Shown here: positions 42,752 through 50,981 of the stretch, piece after piece | Numbering within the stretch: the first letter of the stretch is position 1 | Layout: each line of letters opens with the position of its first letter | Source: Bradyrhizobium sp. sGM-13 | GTDB lineage: Bacteria > Pseudomonadota > Alphaproteobacteria > Rhizobiales > Xanthobacteraceae | Assembly (NCBI RefSeq): GCF_018398875.1 | Contig: NZ_JAGWDK010000012.1 | Location: forward strand, 62,001-126,000 | DNA length: 64,000 nt | Direction: 5' to 3' | Notes under the pieces: generated by a model | What the model saw: the letters and a program-made list of their open reading frames with translations, nothing else | Databases searched by the model: none | What the model was told of the DNA's origin: nothing | Position numbers and translations under genes: made by a program

Positions 42752-44563
42752 TCACGCCACCAGCGCCGCACCTGCCGGCGCGCTCCAGTTGCCTTGCGTC
42801 TTCAACAGGCTGACGATCTCCGCATTGGGCCGCGCGCGGCTGAACAGGAATCCTTGCCCCTCGTGGCATCCCTCGTTGCGCAGGCAATTTACCTCGGCTT
42901 CGCTCTCGACGCCCTCCGCCGTGATCGTGACGCCGAGGCCCTTGCCGAGGCTGATGATCGAACGCACGATCGCCTGCGCGTCGGGATTGGCGGCGAGGTC
43001 GCGCACGAAGGACTGATCGATCTTGATCTTGTCGAACGGAAAGCTGCGCAGGTAGCTCAGGCTGGAATAGCCGGTGCCGAAATCGTCCATCGAGATGCGA
43101 ACGCCGAGCGCGCGCAGCGCATGCAGGGTCGCGAGCACCTCACTGCTCTTTTCCAGCAGCAGCGTCTCCGTGATCTCGAGTTCGAGACGCTTCGCCGGCA
43201 GGCCGGACTGCTCCAATGTTTCCACGACCAGCAACAGGAGGTTGCCGACGCGGAACTGCAGCGGCGACAGATTGACCGCGACGCGGACGTCGTCGGGCCA
43301 TTGCGCAGCATCCGTGCAGGCGCGGCGCAGCATCAACCCGCCGACGGCGTTGATCAGCCCGGTCTCCTCCGCAACGGGGATGAACTCCGCCGGGGAGATC
43401 ATGCCGCGCTCGGGATGGGGCCAGCGCACCAGCGCTTCGAAGCCGGTGATGCGTCCGCTCGCGAGATCGACCAGCGGCTGGTAATAGGGCCGCAGCGCAT
43501 CGGTGTGCACGGCCTCGCGCAGCTCGGTTTCGATCTTGCGGCGAGTCTGGGCGCGCGCATCCATTCCGGCCTCGAAGAACGAGAACGTGCCGCGGGAATC
43601 GTTCTTGGCGCGCGACAATGCGAGGTCGGCGTTCTTCAGCAGTTTCTCGGACTCATCGCCATCGCCGGGCGACATCGCAATGCCAATGCTGGCGCCGATC
43701 ACGACCGAATGCCCGTCCAGAAGATAGGGATCGGCGATCGCGTCCAACAAACGCCTCGCCATGAACACGGCATCCTCGGGTCGCGTCACCCCGCTCTGGA
43801 TGACGGCGAATTCGTCGGAGTCGAGCCGGGCCAGCGCATCTTCCTCGCGCAGCATCGACCGCAATCGCTTGGCGACGCCACGCAGCAGCTTGTCGCCGGT
43901 GCCGTGGCCGAGCGTATCATTGACCGCCTTGAAATGGTCGAGGCCGAGCACGAGCACCGCCACTTTCTCGGCGTTGCGGCGGCTGCGCAGCAGGATGTCG
44001 TCCATCTGCTGACGGAGCAAATTACGGTTCGGCAGCCCGGTCAGGCCGTCATGCTGGGCCATGAACGTCAGCCGCGCTTCGGCGCGCTTGCGTTCGGTGG
44101 TGTCCATCAGCGCAAGCAGGACCGCAGGCCGATCGCCGTAAACAAGCTGACGCGAATAGATCGCCAGATCGATCAGCGCGCCGTCGGCCCTGACATGCTT
44201 CCAGGCGTGGGCCGCGCGCTCGTCGCCGGCGTGTTCGCCGGTCCATGGCGGCTCGATGTCGAAGGCCTGCAGGTTGCGGATCGTGAGCTTTTCGAATTCA
44301 CTGCGGCTGTAACCGTAATGCTGGATCGCAGCGTCGTTGACGGCAAGAATTCGTTCGTCACCCAGCGCGCAGACGATCATCGGAACCGGATTGCTGTCGA
44401 ACAGCAGCCGGAACGAAGCCTCGCGCTGCTTCAACTCGGTGATGTCGACGCGCAGTCCGATGAAGCCGCCATCCCGGATCGCAGCGGGCTTTGCGGGCCG
44501 GCCAGGAAAACGGACAATCGACTGTTTCGGCTTCCTGGCAGGTTTTGGCTTCTTCTTCCGCAT
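42752..44563 (-). CDS. PAS-GGDEF-EAL protein (cyclic-di-GMP)
   Basis: A 603-residue protein. N-terminus is Lys/Arg-rich, followed by GGFIGLRVDITELKQREAS, which looks like only the end of a PAS/PAC domain, then a complete PAS domain (about 45-160), GGDEF (about 165-330) and EAL (about 345-590). The GGDEF signature reads LDSDEF (residues 248-252 are DSDEF), so both glycines are lost and cyclase activity is doubtful. The EAL domain keeps FEALVRW, the TETLLLE region and DDFGTGYSSL, so it should be an active c-di-GMP phosphodiesterase. It lacks membrane helices, hence cytosolic. Confidence 0.93.
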   Translation of the reverse strand: MRKKKPKPARKPKQSIVRFPGRPAKPAAIRDGGFIGLRVDITELKQREASFRLLFDSNPVPMIVCALGDERILAVNDAAIQHYGYSRSEFEKLTIRNLQAFDIEPPWTGEHAGDERAAHAWKHVRADGALIDLAIYSRQLVYGDRPAVLLALMDTTERKRAEARLTFMAQHDGLTGLPNRNLLRQQMDDILLRSRRNAEKVAVLVLGLDHFKAVNDTLGHGTGDKLLRGVAKRLRSMLREEDALARLDSDEFAVIQSGVTRPEDAVFMARRLLDAIADPYLLDGHSVVIGASIGIAMSPGDGDESEKLLKNADLALSRAKNDSRGTFSFFEAGMDARAQTRRKIETELREAVHTDALRPYYQPLVDLASGRITGFEALVRWPHPERGMISPAEFIPVAEETGLINAVGGLMLRRACTDAAQWPDDVRVAVNLSPLQFRVGNLLLLVVETLEQSGLPAKRLELEITETLLLEKSSEVLATLHALRALGVRISMDDFGTGYSSLSYLRSFPFDKIKIDQSFVRDLAANPDAQAIVRSIISLGKGLGVTITAEGVESEAEVNCLRNEGCHEGQGFLFSRARPNAEIVSLLKTQGNWSAPAGAALVA

Positions 44564-44569
44564 TACCAC

Positions 44570-45153
44570 GCTCTACTCGCACTCTGCGTGCAAAGTTTTC
44601 AGATAAGTCTCTGAAAAAAAGGTATCTCTTCTCGCAGAAACTACTACCTCGCGCGCTCATGCGCCGCCTGACAAAATGGCACGCACACGCTTTGCGTGTA
44701 CAAGCTCGGTGCGGACCGCCGATCCACGGCGGCAAAATCGACGTGCGGCCACCAAGCAAAGCTGCTCGCGCGGCGGATGCACAAGGAATGCGCGAAACGC
44801 CGAACGTGCGCATAAATGTCGGCAACGACCGAGAGGGTTATCGCGCGGTTAATGCGACCACGTGCAACGACTGTTCAGCACAGCGAAGATGCCGCGGCTT
44901 GCGCTACCGGTACCACGTCGTGATTAAGTCATCCGCGTACATGCGCGAGGAAATCGACCGGTGGGCCGCGGTGATCAAGTCGGCCAACATCGAGTTGCAG
45001 TGAGGGCAAGCGTGAATTGCCCCCGATGCGGATGTTGCGCGGATTGTTGCGCCGGCGTGGTGGCCACGTAATTGTGCTAGCCGCGCCCTCTCCCCTGTTG
45101 CCGATTTCATGCTACGTTTGCGCGAAATGAGTGATCACTGAACCTCTGGTCCG
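44570..45153. other. gene-free stretch before mepA, with a gene remnant
   Basis: About 580 bases. No intact gene is convincing. Its right half holds the end of a probable Bug/TctC-type gene (44920-45003), and the last 100 bases should hold the mepA promoter. The left part gives only low-quality frames. Confidence 0.5.
44920..45003 (+). pseudogene. remnant of a Bug/TctC-type solute-binding protein gene
   Basis: The last codons of an open frame read SAYMREEIDRWAAVIKSANI then ELQ, stop. This resembles the C-terminal helix of tripartite tricarboxylate transporter (Bug) receptors (a pattern like EIDKWAKVVKASG). The sequence upstream in the same frame is not coding in type and no signal peptide or body is found, so this is taken as a leftover from deletion. 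Evidence is short. Confidence 0.45.
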
Positions 45154-46134
45154 ATGAACCCTCGCCTGTTTCTGATCCCCCTGATAGCCTTGCTAGCCGC
45201 CGCCTATGCCGCAAGCGCATGGGCGCAGGATAAGGGCACGGTCCATCCAAAACCGCTGCCGCCGCTGGCCAATCCCAACGATCCCAACATCGCCGCCAAG
45301 GAACTGTTCGGCCGCAAGGTGCTGCCGACGGCAATGCCGACGCGCGTGCACGGGTTCTATGCCCATGGCTGCATCGCGGGCGCGGAAGGGCTGCCGATCA
45401 ACGGCGATAACTGGCAGGTGATGCGGCTGTCGCGCAATCGCTATTGGGGCCATCCTGACCTGGTCGCGCTGGTCAAGCGGCTGGCCGCAAGAGCGCGCCG
45501 GGATGCCGGCTGGCCCGGCATATTGGTCGGCGACATGTCGCAGCCACGCGGCGGGCCGATGCTGACCGGGCATGCCAGCCATCAGGTGGGGTTAGATGCC
45601 GACATCTGGCTGACGCCGATGCCGAACCGGCAATTGTCGCGCAATGAGCGCGAGGAAATGTCGGCGGTGATGATGGTGCGCAGTGACCGGCTCGATATCG
45701 ATCCACACACCTGGACGCCGACGCATCTTGCCGTGATCCGCGCCGCGGCGCTGGAGCCCAGCGTGCAACGCATCTTCGTCAATGCCGCGATCAAGAAAGC
45801 GCTGTGCCGCGAAGCCAAGGGCGACCGCGGCTGGCTCCAAAAGGTACGGCCGATGTACGGCCATGACTATCACTTTCATATCCGCATGAAATGCCCGCCC
45901 GGAGCCAGCGAATGCGAGAGCCAGCCCGAGCCGAACGACGGCGAAGGCTGCAGCGCGGGCGATCTCGCCTACTGGTTCAGCGACGCGGTGCTGCATCCGA
46001 AACCGCCGAAAGTGCCACCGAAGCCGAAGCCGCCGATGACGATGGCGGCGCTGCCGCCCGCCTGCAAGACGGTGCTGAACGCGCCGGATGCCAAACACGA
46101 AGTGTCAAGCAGACCCACCGGAGAACGACGATGA
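45154..46134 (+). CDS. mepA: penicillin-insensitive murein endopeptidase MepA
   Basis: A periplasmic metallo-endopeptidase (LAS type) that cuts cross-links in peptidoglycan. The 326 residues start with a signal peptide (LFLIPLIALLAAAYAASAWA, cut near 24) and contain the zinc motifs LTGHASHQVGLDADIWL and GHDYHFHIRMKCP, plus GDMSQPRGGPM. The C-terminal part is Pro/Lys-rich (KPPKVPPKPKPPM), longer than in E. coli MepA. Its stop overlaps the next ATG by 4 bases, so the two genes are coupled. Confidence 0.95.
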   Translation: MNPRLFLIPLIALLAAAYAASAWAQDKGTVHPKPLPPLANPNDPNIAAKELFGRKVLPTAMPTRVHGFYAHGCIAGAEGLPINGDNWQVMRLSRNRYWGHPDLVALVKRLAARARRDAGWPGILVGDMSQPRGGPMLTGHASHQVGLDADIWLTPMPNRQLSRNEREEMSAVMMVRSDRLDIDPHTWTPTHLAVIRAAALEPSVQRIFVNAAIKKALCREAKGDRGWLQKVRPMYGHDYHFHIRMKCPPGASECESQPEPNDGEGCSAGDLAYWFSDAVLHPKPPKVPPKPKPPMTMAALPPACKTVLNAPDAKHEVSSRPTGERR

Positions 46135-46655
46135 AGATTTGGCCCCTGATTGCATCGATCGCATTCGTCACGAGCGTGCACGCACAGACCCCTTATGCAG
46201 GAATGCAGACGCGCTCGATCAAGGCGCTATCTGAGCAGCAGATTTCCGATCTTGGCGCCGGCCGCGGAATGGGCCTGGCGCTCGCGGCCGAACTGAACGG
46301 CTATCCGGGGCCGTTGCACGTTCTCGAGCTTGCCGACAAGCTCGAACTCTCCGCCGAACAACGCGCCAGCATGCAGCGCCTGTTCGATTCCATGAAGGCT
46401 GAAGCGATGCCGTTGGGCGCCAAGCTGATCGAGCAGGAAGCCGAACTGGACAAGCAGTTTGCCACCCGCACCGTCACGCCAGAAAGCCTGAAGGCGTCCA
46501 CCGCGGCCGTTGCCGCCACGCAAGGGATGCTGCGCGAGACCCATCTGAAATATCACTTGTCGACCGGCAGCATTTTGACCCCGTCGCAGATGACCAGGTA
46601 TGCGGAGTTGCGGGGTTACGGCGGTGGCGGGCACAAACGACACCATCACCATTGA
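46131..46655 (+). CDS. Spy/CpxP-like periplasmic protein with a His-rich C-terminus
   Basis: A 174-residue exported protein: signal peptide to about 19 (IASIAFVTSVHAQ), then mostly helical sequence with LADKLELSAEQRASMQRLFD and AMPLGAKLIEQEAELDK, which follows the pattern of Spy/CpxP/ZraP-type helical periplasmic proteins. It ends GYGGGGHKRHHHH, a natural His-rich tail likely to bind metal. Its function is inferred. Start ATG overlaps the mepA stop. A strong hairpin follows (46660-46688). Confidence 0.7.
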   Translation: MKIWPLIASIAFVTSVHAQTPYAGMQTRSIKALSEQQISDLGAGRGMGLALAAELNGYPGPLHVLELADKLELSAEQRASMQRLFDSMKAEAMPLGAKLIEQEAELDKQFATRTVTPESLKASTAAVAATQGMLRETHLKYHLSTGSILTPSQMTRYAELRGYGGGGHKRHHHH

Positions 46656-46659
46656 CGGC

Positions 46660-46688
46660 CGGCTGCACCTTGCAAGCCGGTGCAGCCG
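46660..46688 (+). terminator. hairpin after the mepA-Spy-like pair, possible terminator
   Basis: A perfect 10-base stem, CGGCTGCACC-TTGCAAGCC-GGTGCAGCCG, is followed by CCTTTACCTCCTTT, a broken rather than clean T-run. It separates this pair from modABC. Confidence 0.45.
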
Positions 46689-46853
46689 CCTTTACCTCCT
46701 TTCCCATCCTGACTATTGTCAGGGCTGGCGATATGCCGATCGACCGCAAGTCGTTCGGGGAATACCGGAACGGCGCTTCCGATGGTCGCCTTACCAACCA
46801 ACGCCTGTCTTGCGCGCGGCAACCGCAGCTCGCAATCATGCATGGAGCGCCCG

Positions 46854-47639
46854 ATGAATCGTCTTGCCGGCCTTGTCCTGGCCTTCGCCGTGTCACTGGC
46901 AGGCATCCCCTCGCCCGCAGCCGCGTTGGAAAAATCGCTGACCGTCTTCGCCGCGGCCTCGATGAAGAACGCGCTCGACGAGATCGACGCCGCCTACGCC
47001 GCGAAGACGGGCATCAAGATCACCGTCAGCTACGCCGCCAGTTCTGCGCTCGCCCGCCAGATCGAACAGGGCGCACCGGCCGATATATTCATCTCCGCCG
47101 ATACCGACTGGATGGACTACGCGATCGGAAAGAAGACCATCAACGAACCGAGCAGGGTCAATTTGCTGGGCAACAGCATCGTGCTGATCGCACCGAAGGA
47201 TTCGAAAATCGACCATGTGAACATCGGCCCCGGCTTCGATCTTGCAAAACTCGCCGGCGACGGCCGAATGGCCACCGGCGATGTGAAATCCGTGCCCGCC
47301 GGCAAATACGCCAAGGCAGCGCTGGAGAAACTCGGCGCATGGCAGGCTGCCGAGCCGAAATTTGCGATGGCCGTCGATGTTCGCGCCGCGCTGACGCTGG
47401 TGGCGCGCGGCGAGGCTGCACTCGGCATCGTCTATTCCACCGACGCCAAGGTCGAGCCCGGCGTCAAAATCATCGGCACCTTTCCGGCCGATTCCCATTC
47501 CACGATCATCTATCCCGTCGCGGCAACGACGACCGCGAAGCCGGAAGCCTCAGACTATCTCGTCTTCCTGCGCTCGACCGCGGCGAAGGCCATTTTTGAA
47601 AAATACGGCTTCAAATTCCTCGTCAGCCCGTCAACCTGA
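46854..47639 (+). CDS. modA: molybdate ABC transporter substrate-binding protein
   Basis: Periplasmic molybdate (or tungstate) binder. The 261 residues start with a signal peptide (LAGLVLAFAVSLAGIPSPAAA, cut near 24) and the ModA pattern LTVFAAASMKNALDEID, with ASSALARQIEQGAPADIFISAD and GIVYSTDAKV. The ATG at 46854 is chosen because the frame upstream (to 46716) precedes the signal peptide and is not needed. Stop overlaps modB by one base. I see no clear molybdate-response box in the 160 bases upstream. Confidence 0.95.
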   Translation: MNRLAGLVLAFAVSLAGIPSPAAALEKSLTVFAAASMKNALDEIDAAYAAKTGIKITVSYAASSALARQIEQGAPADIFISADTDWMDYAIGKKTINEPSRVNLLGNSIVLIAPKDSKIDHVNIGPGFDLAKLAGDGRMATGDVKSVPAGKYAKAALEKLGAWQAAEPKFAMAVDVRAALTLVARGEAALGIVYSTDAKVEPGVKIIGTFPADSHSTIIYPVAATTTAKPEASDYLVFLRSTAAKAIFEKYGFKFLVSPST

Positions 47640-48334
47640 TGTTCGACATATCGCCGGCCGAATGGATCGCCATCCTGCTGTCGCTGCGGGTGGCCATCAT
47701 CGCAACGCTGGTGGCGACGCCGTTCGGCATCGCGTTGGCGTGGCTGCTGGCGCGGCGTGAGTTCTGGGGCAAATCGGTCCTCGACGCTCTGGTCCATTTG
47801 CCGCTGGTGCTGCCGCCGGTCGTCACCGGCTATTTGTTGCTGCTGAGCTTCGGCCGCCGTGGCCTGGTCGGGGCGTGGCTCGCCGATCATCTCGGCATCG
47901 TGTTCGCGTTTCGCTGGACCGGCGCCGCGCTTGCCTGCGGCATCATGTCGTTTCCGCTGCTGGTTCGGCCGATCCGGCTCTCGATCGAGGCGGTCGACCG
48001 TCGCCTCGAACAGGCGGCAGGCACGCTCGGCGCAGCGCCGTGGCAGGTGTTTGCGACGGTAACACTGCCGCTGGCACTGCCGGGCGTGCTGGCCGGCATG
48101 GTGCTCGGTTTTGCCAAGGCCATCGGCGAGTTCGGCGCCACCATCACCTTCGTCTCCAACATTCCCGGCGAAACCCAGACCATTTCATCGGCGATCTACT
48201 CGCTGATCCAGACGCCGGACGGCGACGCGGCGGCGGGGCGACTGGTGCTGATCTCGATCGTGATCTCGATGGGCGCCCTGATGGCGTCCGAATGGTTCGC
48301 GCGGCGCGCCACGCAACGCCTGCACGGGAATTGA
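47639..48334 (+). CDS. modB: molybdate ABC transporter permease
   Basis: Inner-membrane channel subunit of ModABC. The 231 residues have five to six hydrophobic segments and the permease EAA loop that meets the ATPase (QAAGTLGAAPWQVFATVTLP then LALPGVLAGMVLGFAKAIGE). The ATG overlaps the last base of the modA stop, and modC starts 4 bases after its own stop, so the three genes form one operon. Confidence 0.95.
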   Translation: MFDISPAEWIAILLSLRVAIIATLVATPFGIALAWLLARREFWGKSVLDALVHLPLVLPPVVTGYLLLLSFGRRGLVGAWLADHLGIVFAFRWTGAALACGIMSFPLLVRPIRLSIEAVDRRLEQAAGTLGAAPWQVFATVTLPLALPGVLAGMVLGFAKAIGEFGATITFVSNIPGETQTISSAIYSLIQTPDGDAAAGRLVLISIVISMGALMASEWFARRATQRLHGN

Positions 48335-48337
48335 CCC

Positions 48338-48997
48338 ATGCTGCGCGTTGACGTCACCAAGCAGCTCGGCGAATTCTCGCTTGAGGCTTCCTTCGAGAGC
48401 CAGGGCCGCGTCACCGGTCTGTTCGGCGCATCCGGCGCCGGCAAGACCTCGCTGATCAACATGATCGCCGGGCTCATGCGGCCCGATCGCGGCGTCATCG
48501 CACTCGACGATGAGACGCTCGATGATACATCCGCAGGCGTCCACGTGCCGCCGCATCGGCGACGAATCGGCTACGTGTTTCAGGACGCCCGGCTGCTCCC
48601 ACATCTCGACGTGCGGCAAAACCTCGACTACGGCCGGCGCATGAACCGTCTCGCGGCGGATCCCGCGCAATTCACGCGCATCACCGACCTGCTCGATATC
48701 GGCAATCTGCTCGATCGCCGTCCCGGAAAACTCTCCGGCGGCGAGCGCCAGCGCGTCGCGCTCGGCCGCGCGCTGTTATCGAAGCCGCGGCTGTTGCTGC
48801 TGGACGAGCCGCTGGGATCGCTCGACGAAGGCCGCAAGGAGGAAATCCTGCCCTACCTGGTGCGGCTGCGCGACGAAGGCATCCCCATGGTCTATGTCAG
48901 CCACGACGCCGCCGAGCTGCGCCAGCTCGCGACCCAGATCGTGATGCTCAAGCGCGGCCGCGTCACCGCGCTCGGCGGCGTCAAGGTGCTGACGTAG
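48338..48997 (+). CDS. modC: molybdate ABC transporter ATP-binding protein, short form
   Basis: ATPase of the molybdate importer. Its 219 residues contain the complete nucleotide-binding domain: Walker A GASGAGKT (30-37), Q-loop FQDARLLPHLD, ABC signature LSGGERQRVALGRALLSKP, Walker B LLLLDEPLGSLD and H-loop VYVSHDAAE. The protein stops soon after the H-loop (VMLKRGRVTALGGVKVLT), so the C-terminal TOBE/Mop molybdate-binding domain, which takes E. coli ModC to about 350 residues, is missing. It is convergent with ilvD, 3 bases away. Confidence 0.93.
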   Translation: MLRVDVTKQLGEFSLEASFESQGRVTGLFGASGAGKTSLINMIAGLMRPDRGVIALDDETLDDTSAGVHVPPHRRRIGYVFQDARLLPHLDVRQNLDYGRRMNRLAADPAQFTRITDLLDIGNLLDRRPGKLSGGERQRVALGRALLSKPRLLLLDEPLGSLDEGRKEEILPYLVRLRDEGIPMVYVSHDAAELRQLATQIVMLKRGRVTALGGVKVLT

Positions 48998-49000
48998 CGC

Positions 49001-50845
49001 TCACTCCGGAACGATCCGCACCGCGCCGCGGGCTGCACTCGTCGTCAGCGCGGCATAGGCCTTCAGCGCCATCGACACGTTGCGGCTGCGCTTCTTGGCG
49101 GGCTTCCAGGCGTGCGCCCCGCGGGCCAGCATGGCTTCGCGGCGCTTCGCCAGCGTCGCGTCATCCACCACGAGGCTGATCGAGCGCGCGGGGATGTCGA
49201 TCTTGATCAGGTCGCCGTCTTCCACGAGACCGATCAGGCCGCCTTCAGCCGCTTCCGGCGAAATGTGTCCGATCGACAGGCCCGAGGAGCCGCCGGAGAA
49301 CCGGCCATCGGTGATCAGCGCGCAGACCTTCCCGAGGCCCTTCGATTTCAGATAACTCGTCGGATACAGCATCTCCTGCATGCCGGGACCGCCGCGAGGT
49401 CCCTCATAGCGGACCACGACGACGTCGCCGGCCTTGATCTTGCCGCCCAAAATGCCTTCGACCGCGGCATCCTGGCTTTCAAAAATCCGCGCCGGTCCTT
49501 CGAACTTCAAAATGCTCTCGTCGACACCCGCCGTCTTCACGATACAGCCGTCGAGCGCGAGATTGCCCGAGAGCACAGCGAGGCCACCGTCCTTGGAGAA
49601 GGCGTGCGCGGCGTCGCGGATGCAGCCGGTGGCGCGGTCGGTATCGAGTTCCTCGAACCGGCGCTCCTGGCTGAAGGCGACCTGCGTCGGCACGTTGCCC
49701 GGCGCCGCCATAAAGAACTTGCGGACGCTTTCGCTCCTGGTCTGCTTGATATCCCAGCGGCTCAGCGCGTCTTCCAGCGTCTTGCTGTGAACCATCGGCA
49801 GGCCGCGGTTGAGCAGCCCGGCGCGGTCGAGTTCGCCGAGGATGGCCATGATGCCGCCGGCGCGGTGCACGTCCTCCAGATGCACGTCCGCCACCGACGG
49901 GGCGACCTTGCACAGCACCGGAACGCGCCGCGACAGCCGGTCGATGTCCTGCATCGTGAACGGCACCTTGCCTTCGTAAGCCGCCGCCAGCAGATGCAGC
50001 ACGGTGTTAGTCGAGCCGCCCATGGCGATGTCGAGCGTCATCGCGTTCTCGAACGCCTTGAAGTTGGCAATCGTCCGCGGCAACGCGGTTTCGTCCTCCT
50101 GCTCGTAATATCGCCGCGCCAGGTCGACGATCAGGTGCCCAGCCTCGACGAACAATCCCTTGCGGTCGGCATGCGTCGCCAGCACCGAGCCGTTACCCGG
50201 CAGCGCCAAGCCAAGCGCCTCTGTCAGGCAGTTCATGGAATTGGCGGTAAACATGCCCGAACACGATCCGCAGGTCGGACACGCCGAGCGCTCGATCACC
50301 TCCACGTCCGCATCGCTGACATTGCTGTCGGCGGCTGCGACCATGGCGTCGATCAGGTCGACCGCGCGGATCTTGCCCTTGAGGTTGATCTTGCCTGATT
50401 CCATCGGGCCGCCGGAGACGAACACGGTCGGGATGTTGATGCGCAGCGCCGCCATCAGCATGCCGGGCGTGATCTTGTCACAGTTGGAGATGCAGACCAT
50501 CGCGTCGGCGCAATGCGCGTTGACCATGTATTCGACGCTATCGGCGATGATTTCGCGCGACGGCAGGCTGTAGAGCATGCCGTCATGGCCCATCGCGATG
50601 CCGTCATCGACCGCGATGGTGTTGAACTCCTTGGCGACGCCGCCCGCCTTCTCGATTTCGCGGGCGACGAGCTGGCCGAGGTCCTTCAGGTGCACGTGGC
50701 CGGGCACGAACTGGGTGAAGGAGTTGACCACCGCAATGATCGGCTTGCCAAAGTCCTCGTTCTTCATGCCGGTGGCGCGCCAGAGGCCGCGGGCACCCGC
50801 CATGTTGCGGCCGTGGGTCGTGGTTCGGGAACGATAGGCGGGCAT
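49001..50845 (-). CDS. ilvD: dihydroxy-acid dehydratase
   Basis: Makes the 2-keto acids of valine, isoleucine and leucine synthesis from 2,3-dihydroxy acids, using an iron-sulfur cluster. The 614 residues match the family: Cys motifs VCISNCDKITPGMLMAAL and CPTCGSCSGMFTANSMN, and a C-terminal GRFSGGSSGLSIGHISPEAA. Length and cysteine spacing fit IlvD rather than 6-phosphogluconate dehydratase. Downstream of the CaiB gene on the same strand, but with a gap of about 135 bases. Confidence 0.97.
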   Translation of the reverse strand: MPAYRSRTTTHGRNMAGARGLWRATGMKNEDFGKPIIAVVNSFTQFVPGHVHLKDLGQLVAREIEKAGGVAKEFNTIAVDDGIAMGHDGMLYSLPSREIIADSVEYMVNAHCADAMVCISNCDKITPGMLMAALRINIPTVFVSGGPMESGKINLKGKIRAVDLIDAMVAAADSNVSDADVEVIERSACPTCGSCSGMFTANSMNCLTEALGLALPGNGSVLATHADRKGLFVEAGHLIVDLARRYYEQEDETALPRTIANFKAFENAMTLDIAMGGSTNTVLHLLAAAYEGKVPFTMQDIDRLSRRVPVLCKVAPSVADVHLEDVHRAGGIMAILGELDRAGLLNRGLPMVHSKTLEDALSRWDIKQTRSESVRKFFMAAPGNVPTQVAFSQERRFEELDTDRATGCIRDAAHAFSKDGGLAVLSGNLALDGCIVKTAGVDESILKFEGPARIFESQDAAVEGILGGKIKAGDVVVVRYEGPRGGPGMQEMLYPTSYLKSKGLGKVCALITDGRFSGGSSGLSIGHISPEAAEGGLIGLVEDGDLIKIDIPARSISLVVDDATLAKRREAMLARGAHAWKPAKKRSRNVSMALKAYAALTTSAARGAVRIVPE

Positions 50846-50981
50846 GATCTATCCTTCTTGGATCGGGAAAGGCGTCTTTTAGACGGTGAACGGGCTCGAT
50901 TAAAGCGCCTTGGCGCAGGGTCGCCATGCGCAGGCATGCTCAAAACGGGACAGGAACCAGACGCCCCTGCCCCGGCTACCG

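Noticed and set aside
42794..44614. 606-codon plus-strand frame opposite the GGDEF/EAL gene
   Set aside because: It is as long as the real gene but has no domain, whereas the minus strand reads as PAS-GGDEF-EAL.
49112..50398. 428-codon plus-strand frame opposite ilvD
   Set aside because: Fully inside ilvD, no motif, and ilvD is certain.
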